Positions 30,801 through 42,421 of a stretch of DNA of 64,000 nt are shown in pieces (within the stretch, counting starts at the first letter, position 1; each line of letters opens with the position of its first letter). The position numbers and the translations under genes are program-made. The stretch lies in the NCBI GenBank assembly GCA_002104985.1, contig MCGO01000062.1:62001-126000 (forward strand), given 5' to 3'. The notes under the pieces are model-generated. The model searched no databases and was not told the origin of the DNA. It saw only the letters and a program-made list of their open reading frames with translations. Source of the DNA: Rhizoclosmatium globosum (lineage: Eukaryota; Chytridiomycota; Chytridiomycetes; Chytridiales; Chytriomycetaceae).

Positions 30801-33800
30801 CTACGTGGTCGCTTTCGCAGGCTTCGACCAGGCTCTTGGAGGAGACGAGAAATATCCTCACGTTCTCTGGCAAGGCGAGGGCCATCGATTAAAGGTCCCG
30901 AAAATAATGGGCTGGAACTGTCAGCAGAATCTATAGGAAAACATAAAGAATGTTACATTTTGCTTGGCGTATTGAGGAATACTAACCATGGGCCATAGAT
31001 TCGCCAACAGGCTGGACTTTAGAGAATAGCTTCTCAAGACTTGCCTCATCGTCAGTCATGATAGTATCATCTAAAGATTTGTATGATTGTTAAATAAGAA
31101 TTTGAAGGAATTATGATAGTGTACGGCTATTCACCTTCATCTTCCAAAGAAACTGCCTCAACATCCCCTTTATACGTCATCTCAGACTTGGAAAGTGTAG
31201 TAGCATCAGTGTCCCAACCAGACTCTGGAGTGTCAGATTCGGAGTCAACAAGTGCTTCAGGTACCTTGAAACCATCATCTGGTATGTCAATGAAGTAGTC
31301 GAAAACTTCATCTTCAACCGGAGTCACTGGCATTGATGTCTGCATGGCATCAGCATGGGCCTTGACAAACGGATTTACCACTGTTGGATCAAAGGTCTTT
31401 CCAAGAAAGATGGTGGGGCACCAGCGAACGTGAAATACTTCAACTGGCTTTTGAAGGCGATAGTTCCAAACAATCATGATAGTACGCGACTTGTATGCAA
31501 GAAAGGCAACGGGCTCTGCTTTGATCATTCTACCAACGCGTTTGGTCCGTAGTTTCTTTTCAACTGGCGTATATCCCAACGTACCCATGGAAATGAAGTA
31601 ACTGTAAATAGTTGTTACTCTCCAGAATTGAGTATAAAGAATGTTTGAAAGACTCACTTGTAGTATGGTTGTACCTTGGTGATACGTTCATACGGTGACT
31701 TCGCGCGTACTCCATTTTTAGGAGCGGCGGTTACGAGTGAATTAATGACAAAGACTGCAAGTTGAATTGCAAAGCAGTAGAAATCCTTTGGGAACAAGGA
31801 TGTCAGCAATTCCAATTCAGCTCTGTCGCGGTAGATTCCAAGAGGGCGTTCGACCAAACTAAATTCTTGAGTGTAAGCTGGTGCAAGTCGGAGCTCCACT
31901 TCAACATCAGAATGGGAGAGGCACCAAGTTTCCATCCACTTGGTATCAAGTTCACCTCTGTCGCCTCCAATTACAAGAATCTGATACCCATACTTGAGCT
32001 CTAAAGTGTTCAGAAAACGAGTGAATCGGATGGTAAACTCTGCTTTTGACTTGAGCGGTAGAATCCACATATATTTGGTGTATCGGCATTGGATGAATGC
32101 TATATACCTGTAACCACGAATAGTGCGAAAACCAATTGGATAAAGGTCTTCGTATATGTGGCTTAACATGTGAATTGGCCTGTCTGATGGGCCATCAAGC
32201 TTACGGGTGGTTCGTTTCCTGTGTGCTACGGCAGGACAAGCAGGACAGATTTTCTTGTCTCGCTCAAAGTTGTAGGTGATTCCTGCAGAGTCCAATGTTT
32301 GACGCATAGTACGGTCGTTGCAATGGGCAAGGACTTGGTGCCATTCTAACCAAGTTTTGCGATCCAGAGCAGGAATGGACTTTGCAGGTGCAGCGAATTT
32401 GGATTCGTCATAACCAAGGTCAATGTAGTAAAGATCGCCGACTCGTGCTCCAATTTCCAAGACTTGACGCGTTTGATTGAGCTTCAAGCGTACCTTGTTC
32501 TGAGTGAACTCAATGGTATCTTTTGAGTCACGTAACAAGTGGGAAATTGACACAAGCATGTCTGTAAGCTGAGGGACATGAAGAGCGCCTTCAATCAGTC
32601 TCTCAGGGTTACTGAACATTCGGATGGTACCAGTACCGACTATTGGGATCTTGTTTTCGTTGGCCATATATACGAATTCATCTTCAACTGGCTGGTAGGT
32701 CCCAGGAACAAAGTGTTCTAAACAAGGAGTCATAATCAAGGAAGCACCAGAATCAATCAAAGAACGGATACGTTTATTGAAAACATTCAATCCACGTGTA
32801 ACAAAAATCCGCTTTGACAACTCATTAAAATCGTGCCACTTGTCAACTTCATCGACTTGAAGAAGCGTTGAGCCTCTCTGGATTCTACTTGCCCGCGAGC
32901 TTACGGACTTGCTTCTCAACGTCCTTGTTAGATTTTGAAGTCTGGGCAATGAAGTGTAAGAACCATCGTCGGAATCATATTCGTCCATAGACTCAGAGTC
33001 ACTGGAGGATTCAGCAAGAGCAGGCATATCAAAATCAGAATCGGAGGGGGAGGAATCGACCAAATCGGCATTTTCACTCACCTTCAGAATCGATCTGAGA
33101 GCCTTCTTGTCAATCTTGACGTCTTTCTCGTCATCACTGGCACTGTCGGAGTAGTAGTCTGTTTCATACTCGGTGTCAGCAGCATTCGCACGCTTCTTGC
33201 GACGGTTGTTTCGGTCAGAGTCAGAAGCGTCGCGAGCAGAACGGTGGCGCTTGTCAGTTTTTCTTCTGTCACGGTCTTGGGAACTTGAAGAAGGACCAGA
33301 GTTTGAGGTAGGGGAAGACTGGGTGGTCTTAGATTTCTCTAAGCGTTGGGTCAGATCAACAGCCTCTCCTTTCTCAATCAGACTGGCAGCAAAACGACAA
33401 TGGCGAAGGAGATGTGTTGGACCTCTGGTTGATTGATGGAGGCGACACGTATTGTTGAGATTGGCTTTGTATCCGTTGTTAGAAAGCCAAGTCTCAAGCT
33501 CCTTGAACTTTGACACCGTTGGTGAAGATTCAGTTCTCCCCTATGGTTTGATGTTAGTTATTTATCAAAACCAATAGTTGGAGATAATGATGACTTACAG
33601 CATTTGCTCTGATATTCTTGTCAGACTTGTCAGATGGGTCAGAAAGGTTGCGAGCATTGGTCAAAGTGCTTGTCAACTTGGTGATAAGAGCTTCCATATT
33701 TGGAAACAACTTGTAACCGTCTTTCTCGATATCAAGTCGGATTCCAATGAAGCGGCTTCCAAGGACCGAACTTGGATCTGGCATGTTCTTGTGGACAAGG

Positions 33801-35171
33801 GCCAGAGTGAGGACAAGAGAGAAGATATCGGCAGCCTTTTCCGCATCAGTGTCATTGAACTGGAAATGCTGGAAAACAGCCTTGATTTGCTGCAGACCTT
33901 GGGAAGACTTCTTGAGCTTTTCGACAAAAGCTTCCCACTTCTCCAAACTGTTCCGATGCTCCTTCGACAGTCCAGACTGCATGAGGTTGTTCAAGAACGT
34001 GGTGAAGTTCATCTATATGATGAAAAGTCGATTAGTCATCATTACAAAGTCGAATTTGAAATGGATAAGGCAAAAGGGGAAGACGTAAAATAGTCACTCA
34101 CCCCAACCCGGTCGTCTTGTTGGAAAACAGATCGCGCAGCAGCGAATGCATTCAAAAGAGTTGGGTTGGCCTTGAACGTTGGGTCCTCCTGAATCTCTTT
34201 CCACTTGATGGAAGAGAACTGCTGGGAGTAGTCACGGAGGGCAGCGGCTTGACCATCAATAAACTTGCGATGTTGTTCCTTTCGCTTGTTGTTGATGTCA
34301 TCGACTTCCTTTTGGTGTTTCAGAGCGGCATCAACTAATGCGTTGTGATTGAGTTGATTCGTCTGGAAAACAGCCAGATCCGACGGCTTGTCGCTCTCCA
34401 TGGTTACTTCGTAAGGCTGCCCACCATTCTCGGAGTTGACCGTCTTTTTCACCATTATAGGTTTGGGAGCGGTTGTGGGAGCGAAGATCTCGTAGGAGGC
34501 GAGCACAAGCGTGGATTGGAGGTCGGGATTGACGAGAGACGGGTAGAGTTGCCTGATGTAGGCCTCGTTCTCATCAAGCGACGTGGACACCATGTGTGGA
34601 GCAAAAGCATCCACAGGCTTGGGGCGGTGGACGTCGGTAGTGTTTACAGTAGACTTGCTTGACCCAGTCATTAACGGCGTAGTTGTGTTAGGACGGGCGA
34701 CTTGTGTGGCAGGCACTGGAAGTGTTTCGTTGTGAAAAAGCGAAGAACGGGATCACGTGTGCAATCCACGGACGGACGGGAGTGGTCGGAAGCGTAGTTC
34801 CGTTCAGTCCCGGTCCGGAATCTCCACGCAACCCCGACACGCTCACCTCAATGTCGCTTATCACACTTCCAACTACGTACCTCCTGCTTGGGTAAGTTAG
34901 TCGGTTCTGTAGTGGAATGGTGAGGGAGTGGGTGCGGACTAACCTGTCGACAGATCACTCGGAGAAGACTTCTCCGTCGTAACATTCACTGACTGAAAAC
35001 AGTACAATTGCGGAAACAGCGATTTCTATATCAAAATCAAATGTCATAACGCATTACACTACTTTGAACTGGAGCACGTACCTTCTCACTCCAAATTTTA
35101 GAGGGAGAGGCAAATCTTCCATTGACATGGCCGTTGAAAACTGCCTGAACCATTTGGATACTTTTACTTAA
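27840..35171 (+). CDS. Small membrane protein gene interrupted by the Copia element in its intron (89 aa proposed)
   Basis: Exon 1 is 27840-27940 and exon 2 is 35003-35171. The donor GTAAGT at 27941 and an acceptor AAACAG ending at 35002 would define a 79-bp intron once the element and one target duplication are removed. The joined frame is open from ATG to TAA. Exon 1 encodes a short N-terminus and one membrane segment (LLHLCFIGVILIGFSYTTL), exon 2 a polar region with NWS as a potential N-glycosylation site. The sequence is not recognised, and further 3' exons are possible. If the model is right, splicing must now remove about 7 kb; otherwise the gene is inactivated. Confidence 0.4.
28007..28305 (-). 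repeat. 3' LTR of the Copia element
   Basis: Begins TGTTAGGACGGG and ends CGTCGTAACA on the plus strand. By eye it is identical throughout to 34686-34984. Confidence 0.95.
28306..28314 (-). promoter_or_regulatory. Polypurine tract candidate of the Copia element
   Basis: On the minus strand CACAGGGGG abuts the 3' LTR, the position needed for plus-strand priming. Confidence 0.6.
28535..34671 (-). CDS. Copia Gag-Pol polyprotein, six exons (1,937 aa)
   Basis: Exons: 34671-34102, 34012-33599, 33540-31658, 31601-31135, 31070-30987, 30930-28535. The five introns are 89, 58, 56, 64 and 56 bp, all GT-AG, in phases 0, 0, 2, 1, 1; each holds an in-frame stop. Joined length is 5,814 nt, an exact multiple of three. 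Gag occupies the first two exons and the start of the third, with a knuckle-like CRLHQ...HLLRHC motif. Protease: LIDSGASLIMTP. Pre-integrase: WLEWHQVLAHC then ICPAC. Integrase core: VIGGDRGELDT with a later SLVERPLG. Reverse transcriptase: KSKWVYAYKTDPEGFITRFK then ILFYVDDILIACKD. RNase H: ALSSTESELYALVEAVKEAL and VKHMEVKAHFVREH. No disabling mutation was seen. The start is the ATG at 34671, only 14 nt after the LTR. Confidence 0.93.
34686..34984 (-). repeat. 5' LTR of the Copia element
   Basis: 299 bp, by eye identical to 28007-28305. On the coding strand it ends CCTAACA, and the gag ATG follows after 14 nt. Confidence 0.95.
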
Positions 35172-36095
35172 CTCCTGGAAAATAATATGATGAGCACTTC
35201 AAGCCGCAGTTCCTTTCCAATGCTGAGATGACGTGAAACACCATTGAGTCTGGACAGAAGAATAGAGATCTTTGTGCGTGTCTTCCTCCTCCAAGTCATC
35301 ACTTGCCAAACCCACATTGCGAAAAAAGCCTCCAAAGAATTCCTTGTAAAGATGGCATTGGTGCAGGAAGTTGTGGTGTTTGTTTTTTTTTCCTGATGTT
35401 TAAATAAAACAAGTGAAGAACCAATCATACTTATGCAGGTTTGCAAATTCAGTGTTGTACAACCTGTGCTTCAAGAACAAAGGTTTGACGTCTGCCTGAC
35501 TTTACCCTCAATCCTCAATCTCCAAACACAAACCCTGTCATCTTATTCACCTCAAGTCCACCCATGCGTTTTAAAAGACTCTCCAAGTCTCGTTGAACTG
35601 GAGACAGTAAGAGCCGTCAGGAAGCAGATGAACCCAACTTTCACACCATCAAGACGAGTGTTCGGAAACAGTTGGAATCTCTTGCAATGGCATGCAGAAC
35701 AATACTTGCTTGCGCTGTCCGAAGCAGGCACTCAAATTCCGAAGCCCATGGAACATGGTGATTTCCAATGTGCGTCACTGAATCTCTTAGAACAGGGAAC
35801 CAACAGTCAGGAATGCAATTTTGTCTTTCCACTCTCTTTGAAAGTGGGAGCATGATTATTTGGAACGTGTCATGTAGTTACTTTTGACTTTGATATGGTC
35901 CTGTTTTTAACTGCCTACTTGCATCAATTTTCAATTGTTTCTATATCAGGGTGACCTATGTTGTTCTAACACGTTTGCCCATAAAATATTTAGCCAATAT
36001 TCAGGGGACAAAACACAAAATAGTATAAACAAGGTCACCACACACAGTCCACCAGATTTATTTAACTCCAGCACCACCACCAAAAACATCCCCCT
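35172..36095. other. Region with competing unassigned open frames
   Basis: A minus-strand frame ending near 35193 reads protein-like (CHLYKEFFGGFFRNVGLASD). A plus-strand frame is open at 35433-35855, and a minus-strand frame near 35755 starts MFHGLRNLSACFGQ. I cannot choose between them. 35860-36095 is AT-rich and then CA-rich and holds no clear gene. Confidence 0.3.
35433..35855 (+). CDS. Uncertain ORF (140 aa)
   Basis: ATG to TGA open frame, with NSWNLLQWHAEQYLLALSEA in its middle. No recognised motif and no signal peptide. It begins right after a CTTATGCAG acceptor-like site, so it may instead be part of a spliced gene, or non-coding. Confidence 0.25.
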   Translation: MQVCKFSVVQPVLQEQRFDVCLTLPSILNLQTQTLSSYSPQVHPCVLKDSPSLVELETVRAVRKQMNPTFTPSRRVFGNSWNLLQWHAEQYLLALSEAGTQIPKPMEHGDFQCASLNLLEQGTNSQECNFVFPLSLKVGA

Positions 36096-37604
36096 TCACA
36101 TACCCCCTCCTCCGTCCCGGCACCTCAAAACCCCCCTCCCCAACCACTCCCCCACCTTCCCCCCTTCAAAAACCTTCACCTCCCCAACCGAAACAACAAC
36201 ATTCACAGAAACCCCACCCGCCCCAATCACAGGCACCTCCACCTGCACAGGAACCCCCGGCGGCATCCTCGTCCCCAAAAAGTCCCGTATCCTCGTCGAC
36301 TGCACGTCTCCAAACAAGTTCAGGCACGTGAGGAGGGGTACAAGGGATGTGAGTGTTATCTGCGGGGTTTTGTTTGTGATTTGGAGGGTTGGGGGAGGTG
36401 GAGGAGGGGATGATGATATCCATGAGAAGAGGGAGGAAGATGGGGGTGGAGGTGGAGGTGGGGTGTTGGATCGTGCATCCATAATGTTGCTTGGATTTGT
36501 TTTGTGGTGGTTTTTAGGAGGTGTGGGCGTCCGATTTGGAGGGTTGGGTGGAGGGAGGGGGTGTGGAATTGGGATGGTGTGAATGTGTGGGGTTCGGGTG
36601 GGGTTAAGGAGGGTCTGTATTGTTTGGAGGTTTCGAGGGGGTTTGTATTTGATGTGTCTGTTGATGTTGCCCATGTGTCTGATTGGTGTTGATGGGTTGG
36701 GTATGGGGGTACGTGCAGGTGTTCTTCACGTGTACGAGTTTCCACCGAGATTCCTTCGATAACCCATACACTTGCATCGAATCCATTCACTGTCTCAACC
36801 CTATCCGTCTTGAACAAAACTCCATCCTGCACTTTCCTAACCTTCGCCTTTGAAACATCCACATGTGGCGGAGAAACCAAAGGCGTATTCAACAGAATAT
36901 TCACTTCCTCCTGCAACTCCTCCTCCGTCAAGACATCCTCTCCGTCCTTCACCCTTGGAACAACCTGCTGCACAACCCGTCGATCATGATCCACAAGCAC
37001 AACCCTCTTCCCATCATCCACGCACAAAATCGAAACATTCCCACGAACCCAACTCAAACTCTCAAACCCAACCAACGTCGAATCAATCCTGACGTTCCGC
37101 CCATGTTTCCGTATCGTGATTGTGTCAGATGGACAAAGTGGTTGAATAAACGGCAGCCACGTCGTAAACCGCCAATGCAGCGTCAAAGAAAAGTCTGGCA
37201 ACGACAACTATTTCCACAGAATTAGTATACACACACACGCGATGCACCACAAATCACAGTAGAATCACCTCATGCAGAGCCTCAACCAACAACGACCCAC
37301 GTGTCTCCCACCACCCAACCATCTCCCTCCTCCAATGCACCAACACCATCGCAACAACGTCTCTTTCACCGACACTAGCCGCTTCCTGCAGCGGACTCCA
37401 TCCATCCTTCGTTCGAAGTGTGGATGAAACCAACGGATGATCGAGAAGGACTTTAATGCATTCTTTGTGGTTGAGGGCAATTGCGAGTGACAAGAGAGAA
37501 TGACCACGGATTTGGGTTGTGAATGTCGATGGTTTTGCAGAGGAAATGTGTGTTTTGAGGGTGGTTGCGGAGTTTGAAATTATGAGTGAGAAGGCTTCTT
37601 CCAT
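36096..37604 (-). CDS. ANKRD13-like ankyrin protein, with one apparent frame break
   Basis: ANKRD13 proteins bind ubiquitinated cargo at endosomes. Exon 1 (37604-37269) has ankyrin helices: HSLLSLAIALNHKECIKVLL then KDGWSPLQEAASVGERDVV. After a 61-bp GT-AG intron, exon 2 from 37207 gives the GPCR-chaperone block: LTLHWRFTTWLPFIQPLCPS, DTITIRKHGRNVRIDSTLVG, FESLSWVRGN, later KVQDGVLFKTDRVETVNGFD and IGRPHLLKTTTKQIQATLWM. The conserved continuation LVPLLTCLNLFGD, FLGTRMPPGVPVQVEVPVIG lies in another frame. The switch falls in a CCACCT-rich tract near 36425-36480 that has no GT donor. The frame ends at 36096 without recognisable ubiquitin-interacting motifs. A slippage-prone tract makes either a real indel or an assembly error plausible. 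Confidence 0.68.
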
Positions 37605-37756
37605 GTTTGGGTGCCTGTTGATGTGAAGTGAGGTTGCTCTAAGAGGAAGCGGAAGGATTGCAGTGAATGTAAGAGTTCTATATATTATTTTTGTTACTCC
37701 AAATCTTTTGTTTCATCCCTTTGACACTCTATCCAACCCAAATCCAAGTCTAACCC

Positions 37757-38738
37757 ATGTGGCTCAGTGATACTCAGAGTGTGTACCTACTCGATTTGAT
37801 AACCTTATCACCATCAACATGCACCCTGTCTCCCCTGTTTCTACTCTCTCTTTCAATGTCTAACTCAACAATCCCAACCCAGAAATCGGTGTCGGTCTCA
37901 CCGTCTTTGGTCTCTTTTTTATGCTTTTGGGTGTATTGATGCTCTTTGACAGTGGACTTCTTGCCATCGGAAATGTACGTGCTGTGTTTGGTCTCTGGTT
38001 GGAACTTGTAACTCAACATCAACAAACTAGATCATGTTCCTCGCCGGTCTCTTTCTTCTTATTGGTATCCAAAAGACATATGCCTTCTTTGCTCGGCCGC
38101 AGAAACTGAGAGGGACTTTGTGTTTCTTTGGCGGTATTTTGTTGGTTTTTGTGAGGTGGCCGGTTGTTGGAATGGGTGTGGAAGTGTTTGGGTTTGTGAA
38201 TCTGTTTGGGTGAGTTTTGCATTGCTGTTTGAAGGGGCTTGTGCTTGTACCTGGAGGACTGATCGGGGGTGTTGTTTCATGACTTCAGATGTTGATGCAC
38301 GTGGAGGTTTGGGATGGATCAAGATACATTCGAGTGATTCGTAATGAAAGTTTCAGTGGATAATGAAGCACAGGGAGGCTGGCAGGTTGTGGACAGGGAT
38401 ACAGATGGAATCGATAGCAAAGCGGTGAATCGGCAGCAACAGCAGACATCATCAAATTCCGGGAAATAATTATATTGAGATCGAATAGAGGAAACAAGGC
38501 CGGGAGGAATGGAATGGATGCTTCACGATGCCTCTTGTTTACAGCGTTTTAACAACAAACTTCAGGGACTTCTTCCCAGTTGTAGTCAGTTTCATGCGGA
38601 AGCTACCAATAATTGGTCCTATTTTGAATACACCTGGAGTGAGCAAGGTTAGTATTCCTCTTTTGTGGCTAAACGGAGCAACTAACATTGTAATCAAAGG
38701 TTGTGGACATGATATCAGGCAAGAAGCTTCCTGTGTAA
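37757..38738 (+). CDS. GOT1: Got1-family Golgi transport protein
   Basis: Small tetraspan membrane protein of ER-Golgi traffic. Five exons: 37757-37778, 37883-37974, 38031-38219, 38566-38647, 38700-38738. The product starts MWLSDTQKIGVGLTVFGLFF, the family's hallmark start, followed by GVLMLFDSGLLAIGN and IMFLAGLFLLIGIQKTYAFF. Then come LRGTLCFFGGILLVFVRWPV and VFGFVNLFG, joined by a 346-bp intron to GDFFPVVVSFMRKLPIIGPI and a short tail VVDMISGKKLPV. The frame across all four introns is exact. The third intron is unusually long for this window, but I see nothing coding in it. Confidence 0.9.
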
Positions 38739-38841
38739 AGAAAATGGGAGTTGTAGAACAAAATAGTATGATGAGGAATGTTGAGTAAATCCAAAATAAA
38801 CACTTTCAAATCAAATACGAATCCAAAAGCACCACCAACCA

Positions 38842-41800
38842 TGTTTACAGGCGACTTCAAAGCCAAGAAGGGCGTGAGTGACCACCCTCAACCACAAACA
38901 CAAATACCAAATACCAAACAAAACACAAAACCAGATCTCACTCGGCGGCGCATCAAAAGCCGTGGACAAGGCGGCGCTGCTCAGAAAGGCGCAGGCAGAC
39001 AGACTCGCCCGAGAACAAGAAAAGAAAAGAGAAACTTCGGCGGCTCGAATTCAGGCGTTTTTAAGAGGGAGAAATGATGTTGGAAATCGGAGGATGAAAG
39101 AGAGGGAGGCCTTTGGTGCTAAAACTACTACCAGTACAACCTCAAGTATCTACGCTGATACACGATCCCTCCTGTTCTTCTGCAATCCACCAACAAACAA
39201 AAATGACTTGTATGCTCTGGTAAACTGTGTAGCATGTTTAAACAACAAGGACATCCTTCAATCGTTAAACAAACAAGACGCGTGGTTCATTGTTACCTTC
39301 CCAAACCTTCTCATCTTATGCATCAAATCAGCTAATTCATCCGATAAAGCTGCGAATGAGTTGAGTCAACCTCTTGTATCTTCCTTTTCAAACCTCTGAT
39401 ACCTTACAAAACCACAGAACCCTCCTCACATTCGTTCTAACCGTCCTCCAAGACCCAACACTTTCAACTTCATCCCTCCCATCAACACTCATCGCAAAAA
39501 ACATCATCCTCACCCTGCAAACCCTCATAACAACTACCCCCTCCCCATCAGAAACCCCCTTCAAAATAACAACAACCCTCCTCTCCTTAGTCCCACCATT
39601 CCACTCAACACTCCTCCAAACCTCTCGCTTCCTATCCACACCCTCTCTCTCCTCAAAATGCCCTACACACTTCCTCACAACATTCCCTCTCGCCCAAACC
39701 CTCGATTTCATCGCATCCTCAAATCCAACAACGATCTTCTCGGAGACACATACACGTGCATACGTTCTTTCGAATCTTGTCGGGTTTTTGGATACGCTTT
39801 TGGTGAAGAGAGAAGGCGGTGACCTTGTACATGTGATGCTTGTAATGATTTATGGGTTGATGGATTCGTTTCCTGTTGGGTACTTTGCACGGGTGTCTGA
39901 TCCGAATTTGATGGATGATTTGGAGGATGATGAAGATGATGAGGATGAGGATGACGGTGGGGATTCGATGGATGTGGATAGGAAAAGTGTTGGGGACGGT
40001 GGGGCGACTAGAAAGAGTCGATTTGAGTCGATGGATTCGTTGGATGGTGGGACGAGGAGTGTATTGGGGATGTTGGTGGATGTTGGGTTTTTGAAGAGAG
40101 TTGTGGAGTGGGCGTGTCGGTTTAGTTTAGATGGTGGTGAGGTGGATGCGTTGGATGATGTGCTTCGCTTCGTGGTTTTGTTGGTATACCATTGGCCGAC
40201 AAAGAAGTCAAGTGTGTTGGGGGCTGTTGGGTTCAGAAAGTCCTTGTTGGTTACGAAAGTTGTGCAAAAACTTAAGGAAGGGAGGTTGTGGGGTTTATCG
40301 GAGGTAAGAAGTGGGTGGGGTGGGTTGTTGAGTGAACGCAGTCTGGAAAAGGAGTGGTGGCTTGTTGTTGGGTTGGCTGAGGTGTTGGCGCTTGAGGTGC
40401 AGATTTTGAGTGATAAGGAGGTTGAAGAGTTGAGGGACCCTGTTACCTTAGCAGATGTTGTGCAGTTCTCTGGAGTGTTACGGGTGAGTGTCATTTTGAG
40501 TTGTTCTCTAACCATAGACCTTTGCAGAATGTGCTGTTCCATATGTATTGGACAAACACTGTAGATTTTACACCGCGCACATCAACTGCCATCCTTCCCA
40601 AGTATACATCTCAAATTACGGACACATTCACAATGCTTCTCGACCAACTCTACGCCCGCGACTCACGCCGATCTTTCTGCCCGCAAGGCCACTGGCAAAT
40701 GATTTCTGACCTAGAAATGCAAACCTTCATTGAAAACGCAATCGCCGACCCCTCAATTGAAAACCCCAGCACAATCACAACCCCAACCCAAGTCAGACTC
40801 GTATCCTCCACTTCTCCCCGCCACCAAATCCTCACTAAAATGCCATACGTAATCCCCTTCGAAACACGTGCGAAAATCTTCCGCGCCTGGATCTACGGTG
40901 ATCGCATCGCATCTGGTCTCGATGACGCCCAATGGCTCCGCCCCCGCGCACGCGTCTCCATCCGTCGATCCCACATCTTCGAAGACGCTTACAAAACCCT
41001 CTCCCCACTCGGCCCCGCCCTCAAAAACCGTATCGCAATCACATTCGTATCAGCCCTCGACGGTGAAGTCGAAGCAGGTATCGACGGCGGCGGCGTCTTC
41101 AAAGAGTTCCTGAGTGAACTCTTGCGTGAAGTGTTTGGCGAGAACCGTGTCCCCCTGTTCACAACCACACCGGATCACTTGATATACCCGGCCCCACTTT
41201 CTGACGATAAAATGCATTTACGGTATATGGAGTTCTTTGGCCGCGTGTTGGGAAAGGCGTTGTATGAGGGTGTATTGATTGACGCTGAATTTGCTGGCTT
41301 CTTTTTGAGTAAATGGTTGAACCGGCAGTCGTACCTAGACGACTTGCAGACTCTCGATGCAGAGTTGTATAACGGTCTCATGTTCCTCAAAACGTATACG
41401 GGGGATGTGGAACGGGACTTGGCGTTGAATTTCACAGCTGTTGAGGAAGGGGGAAGGGTTGTTGAGATTGTTCCTGGCGGTGCTGGGATTCCTGTCACGA
41501 AGGAGAATCGGATCGCGTATATATATCGGATGGCGAATTATAAATTGAATGTGAGGATTGGGAGACCTTGTCGCGCGTTTTTTGAGGGGTTGAAGTAAGT
41601 ATTACCGGTCTGAACCGGGGTGTCTGATTCTAATCAAATGTTCTTTAATAGCACATTAATCAACGCGAAATGGCTCAAAATATTCAACCAATCCGAACTC
41701 CAACTACTCCTCGGCGGCGCAACAACACCCATCGATCTGGAAGATCTAAAGCGTAACATCACATACGGCGGAGATTTCCACGAACTGCATCCTACGATTC

Positions 41801-42139
41801 GTCTGTTTTGGGATGTCGTTGAGTCAGAGGACGTGAATGAAGAAGACAGACGCCTTCTCCTAAAGTTTGTCACATCATGTGCTCGGCCGCCGTTGCTGGG
41901 ATTCGCGGAATTGAAGCCTGGGTTTTGTATCAGGCCTAGCGGAGAGAGTGAGGATCGGTTACGTGAGTTGTTCTTTTCTACTTGGTTCGTTTGTCCGTGA
42001 ATTAACCCCAGGATTTTAATCAGCTTCTGCGTCAACGTGTGTGAATATGCTCAAGTTACCGGAATACAAGACGAGGGAGATGTTGCGGAGCAAGCTGTTG
42101 TATGCTGTACGAAGTAACGCTGGTTTTGAATTGAGTTGA
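38842..42139 (+). CDS. HUL5: UBE3C/Hul5-like HECT E3 ubiquitin ligase
   Basis: Hul5/UBE3C extends ubiquitin chains at the proteasome. Six exons: 38842-38874, 38935-39359, 39418-40483, 40528-41594, 41652-41962, 42024-42139. The start [11 protein letters not shown] joins [20 protein letters not shown] and an IQ-like helix [10 protein letters not shown], as in UBE3C. An acidic low-complexity run ([14 protein letters not shown]) follows mid-protein. The HECT domain begins around [20 protein letters not shown], has [40 protein letters not shown], then [20 protein letters not shown] and [18 protein letters not shown]. It ends with the active-site block [14 protein letters not shown], Cys intact. 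The N-terminal third is more diverged than the HECT domain. Confidence 0.9.
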
Positions 42140-42421
42140 ATGTCTATATGCCTATACAAACAAGAAAGTGATTGTCAAAACCATTAAAAAACCCGGATTT
42201 AAAAACGAGGGAAAAAGTTCATTTATGCTTGATTACTGTTTGGAACCCTTTGAAACAGTGGCAGAATCTGGGCAACAATGACTGGCAAATTGTGCACGAT
42301 AGATGCTGATTGTACATATCTTTTGAACATTTAATTTGGTTTTGTGCAAACTCCGATCTCCACAGCAAAAGCTCAACCTCAAAAACCGTCCAAGAAACAT
42401 CATCAAGAAAGAATCACTGAA

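Larger units (their letters stand above)
28007..34984 (-). mobile_element. Complete Ty1/copia LTR retrotransposon (6,978 bp) with intron-split gag-pol
   Basis: Direct LTRs at 28007-28305 and 34686-34984 (299 bp each) appear identical and have TG...CA ends. The 5-bp target duplications TTCAC are at 28002-28006 and 34985-34989. Coding is on the minus strand, so the 5' LTR is the one at 34686. Domain order is gag, protease, integrase, reverse transcriptase, RNase H, which is the copia (Pseudoviridae) order. Identical LTRs and intact coding indicate a recent insertion. It sits antisense in a proposed host intron. Confidence 0.95.

Noticed and set aside
34686..34716. Gag starting inside the LTR
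   Set aside because: The frame is open into the LTR, but the codon there is GTG; the first ATG is at 34671.
36504..36692. Gly-rich plus-strand frames at 35935-36692
   Set aside because: Shadow of the Pro-rich minus-strand ANKRD13-like coding region.
39388..39711. Minus-strand ORFs over the HECT ligase gene (also 39850-40542)
   Set aside because: The plus strand carries the UBE3C-like protein with exact splice frames.
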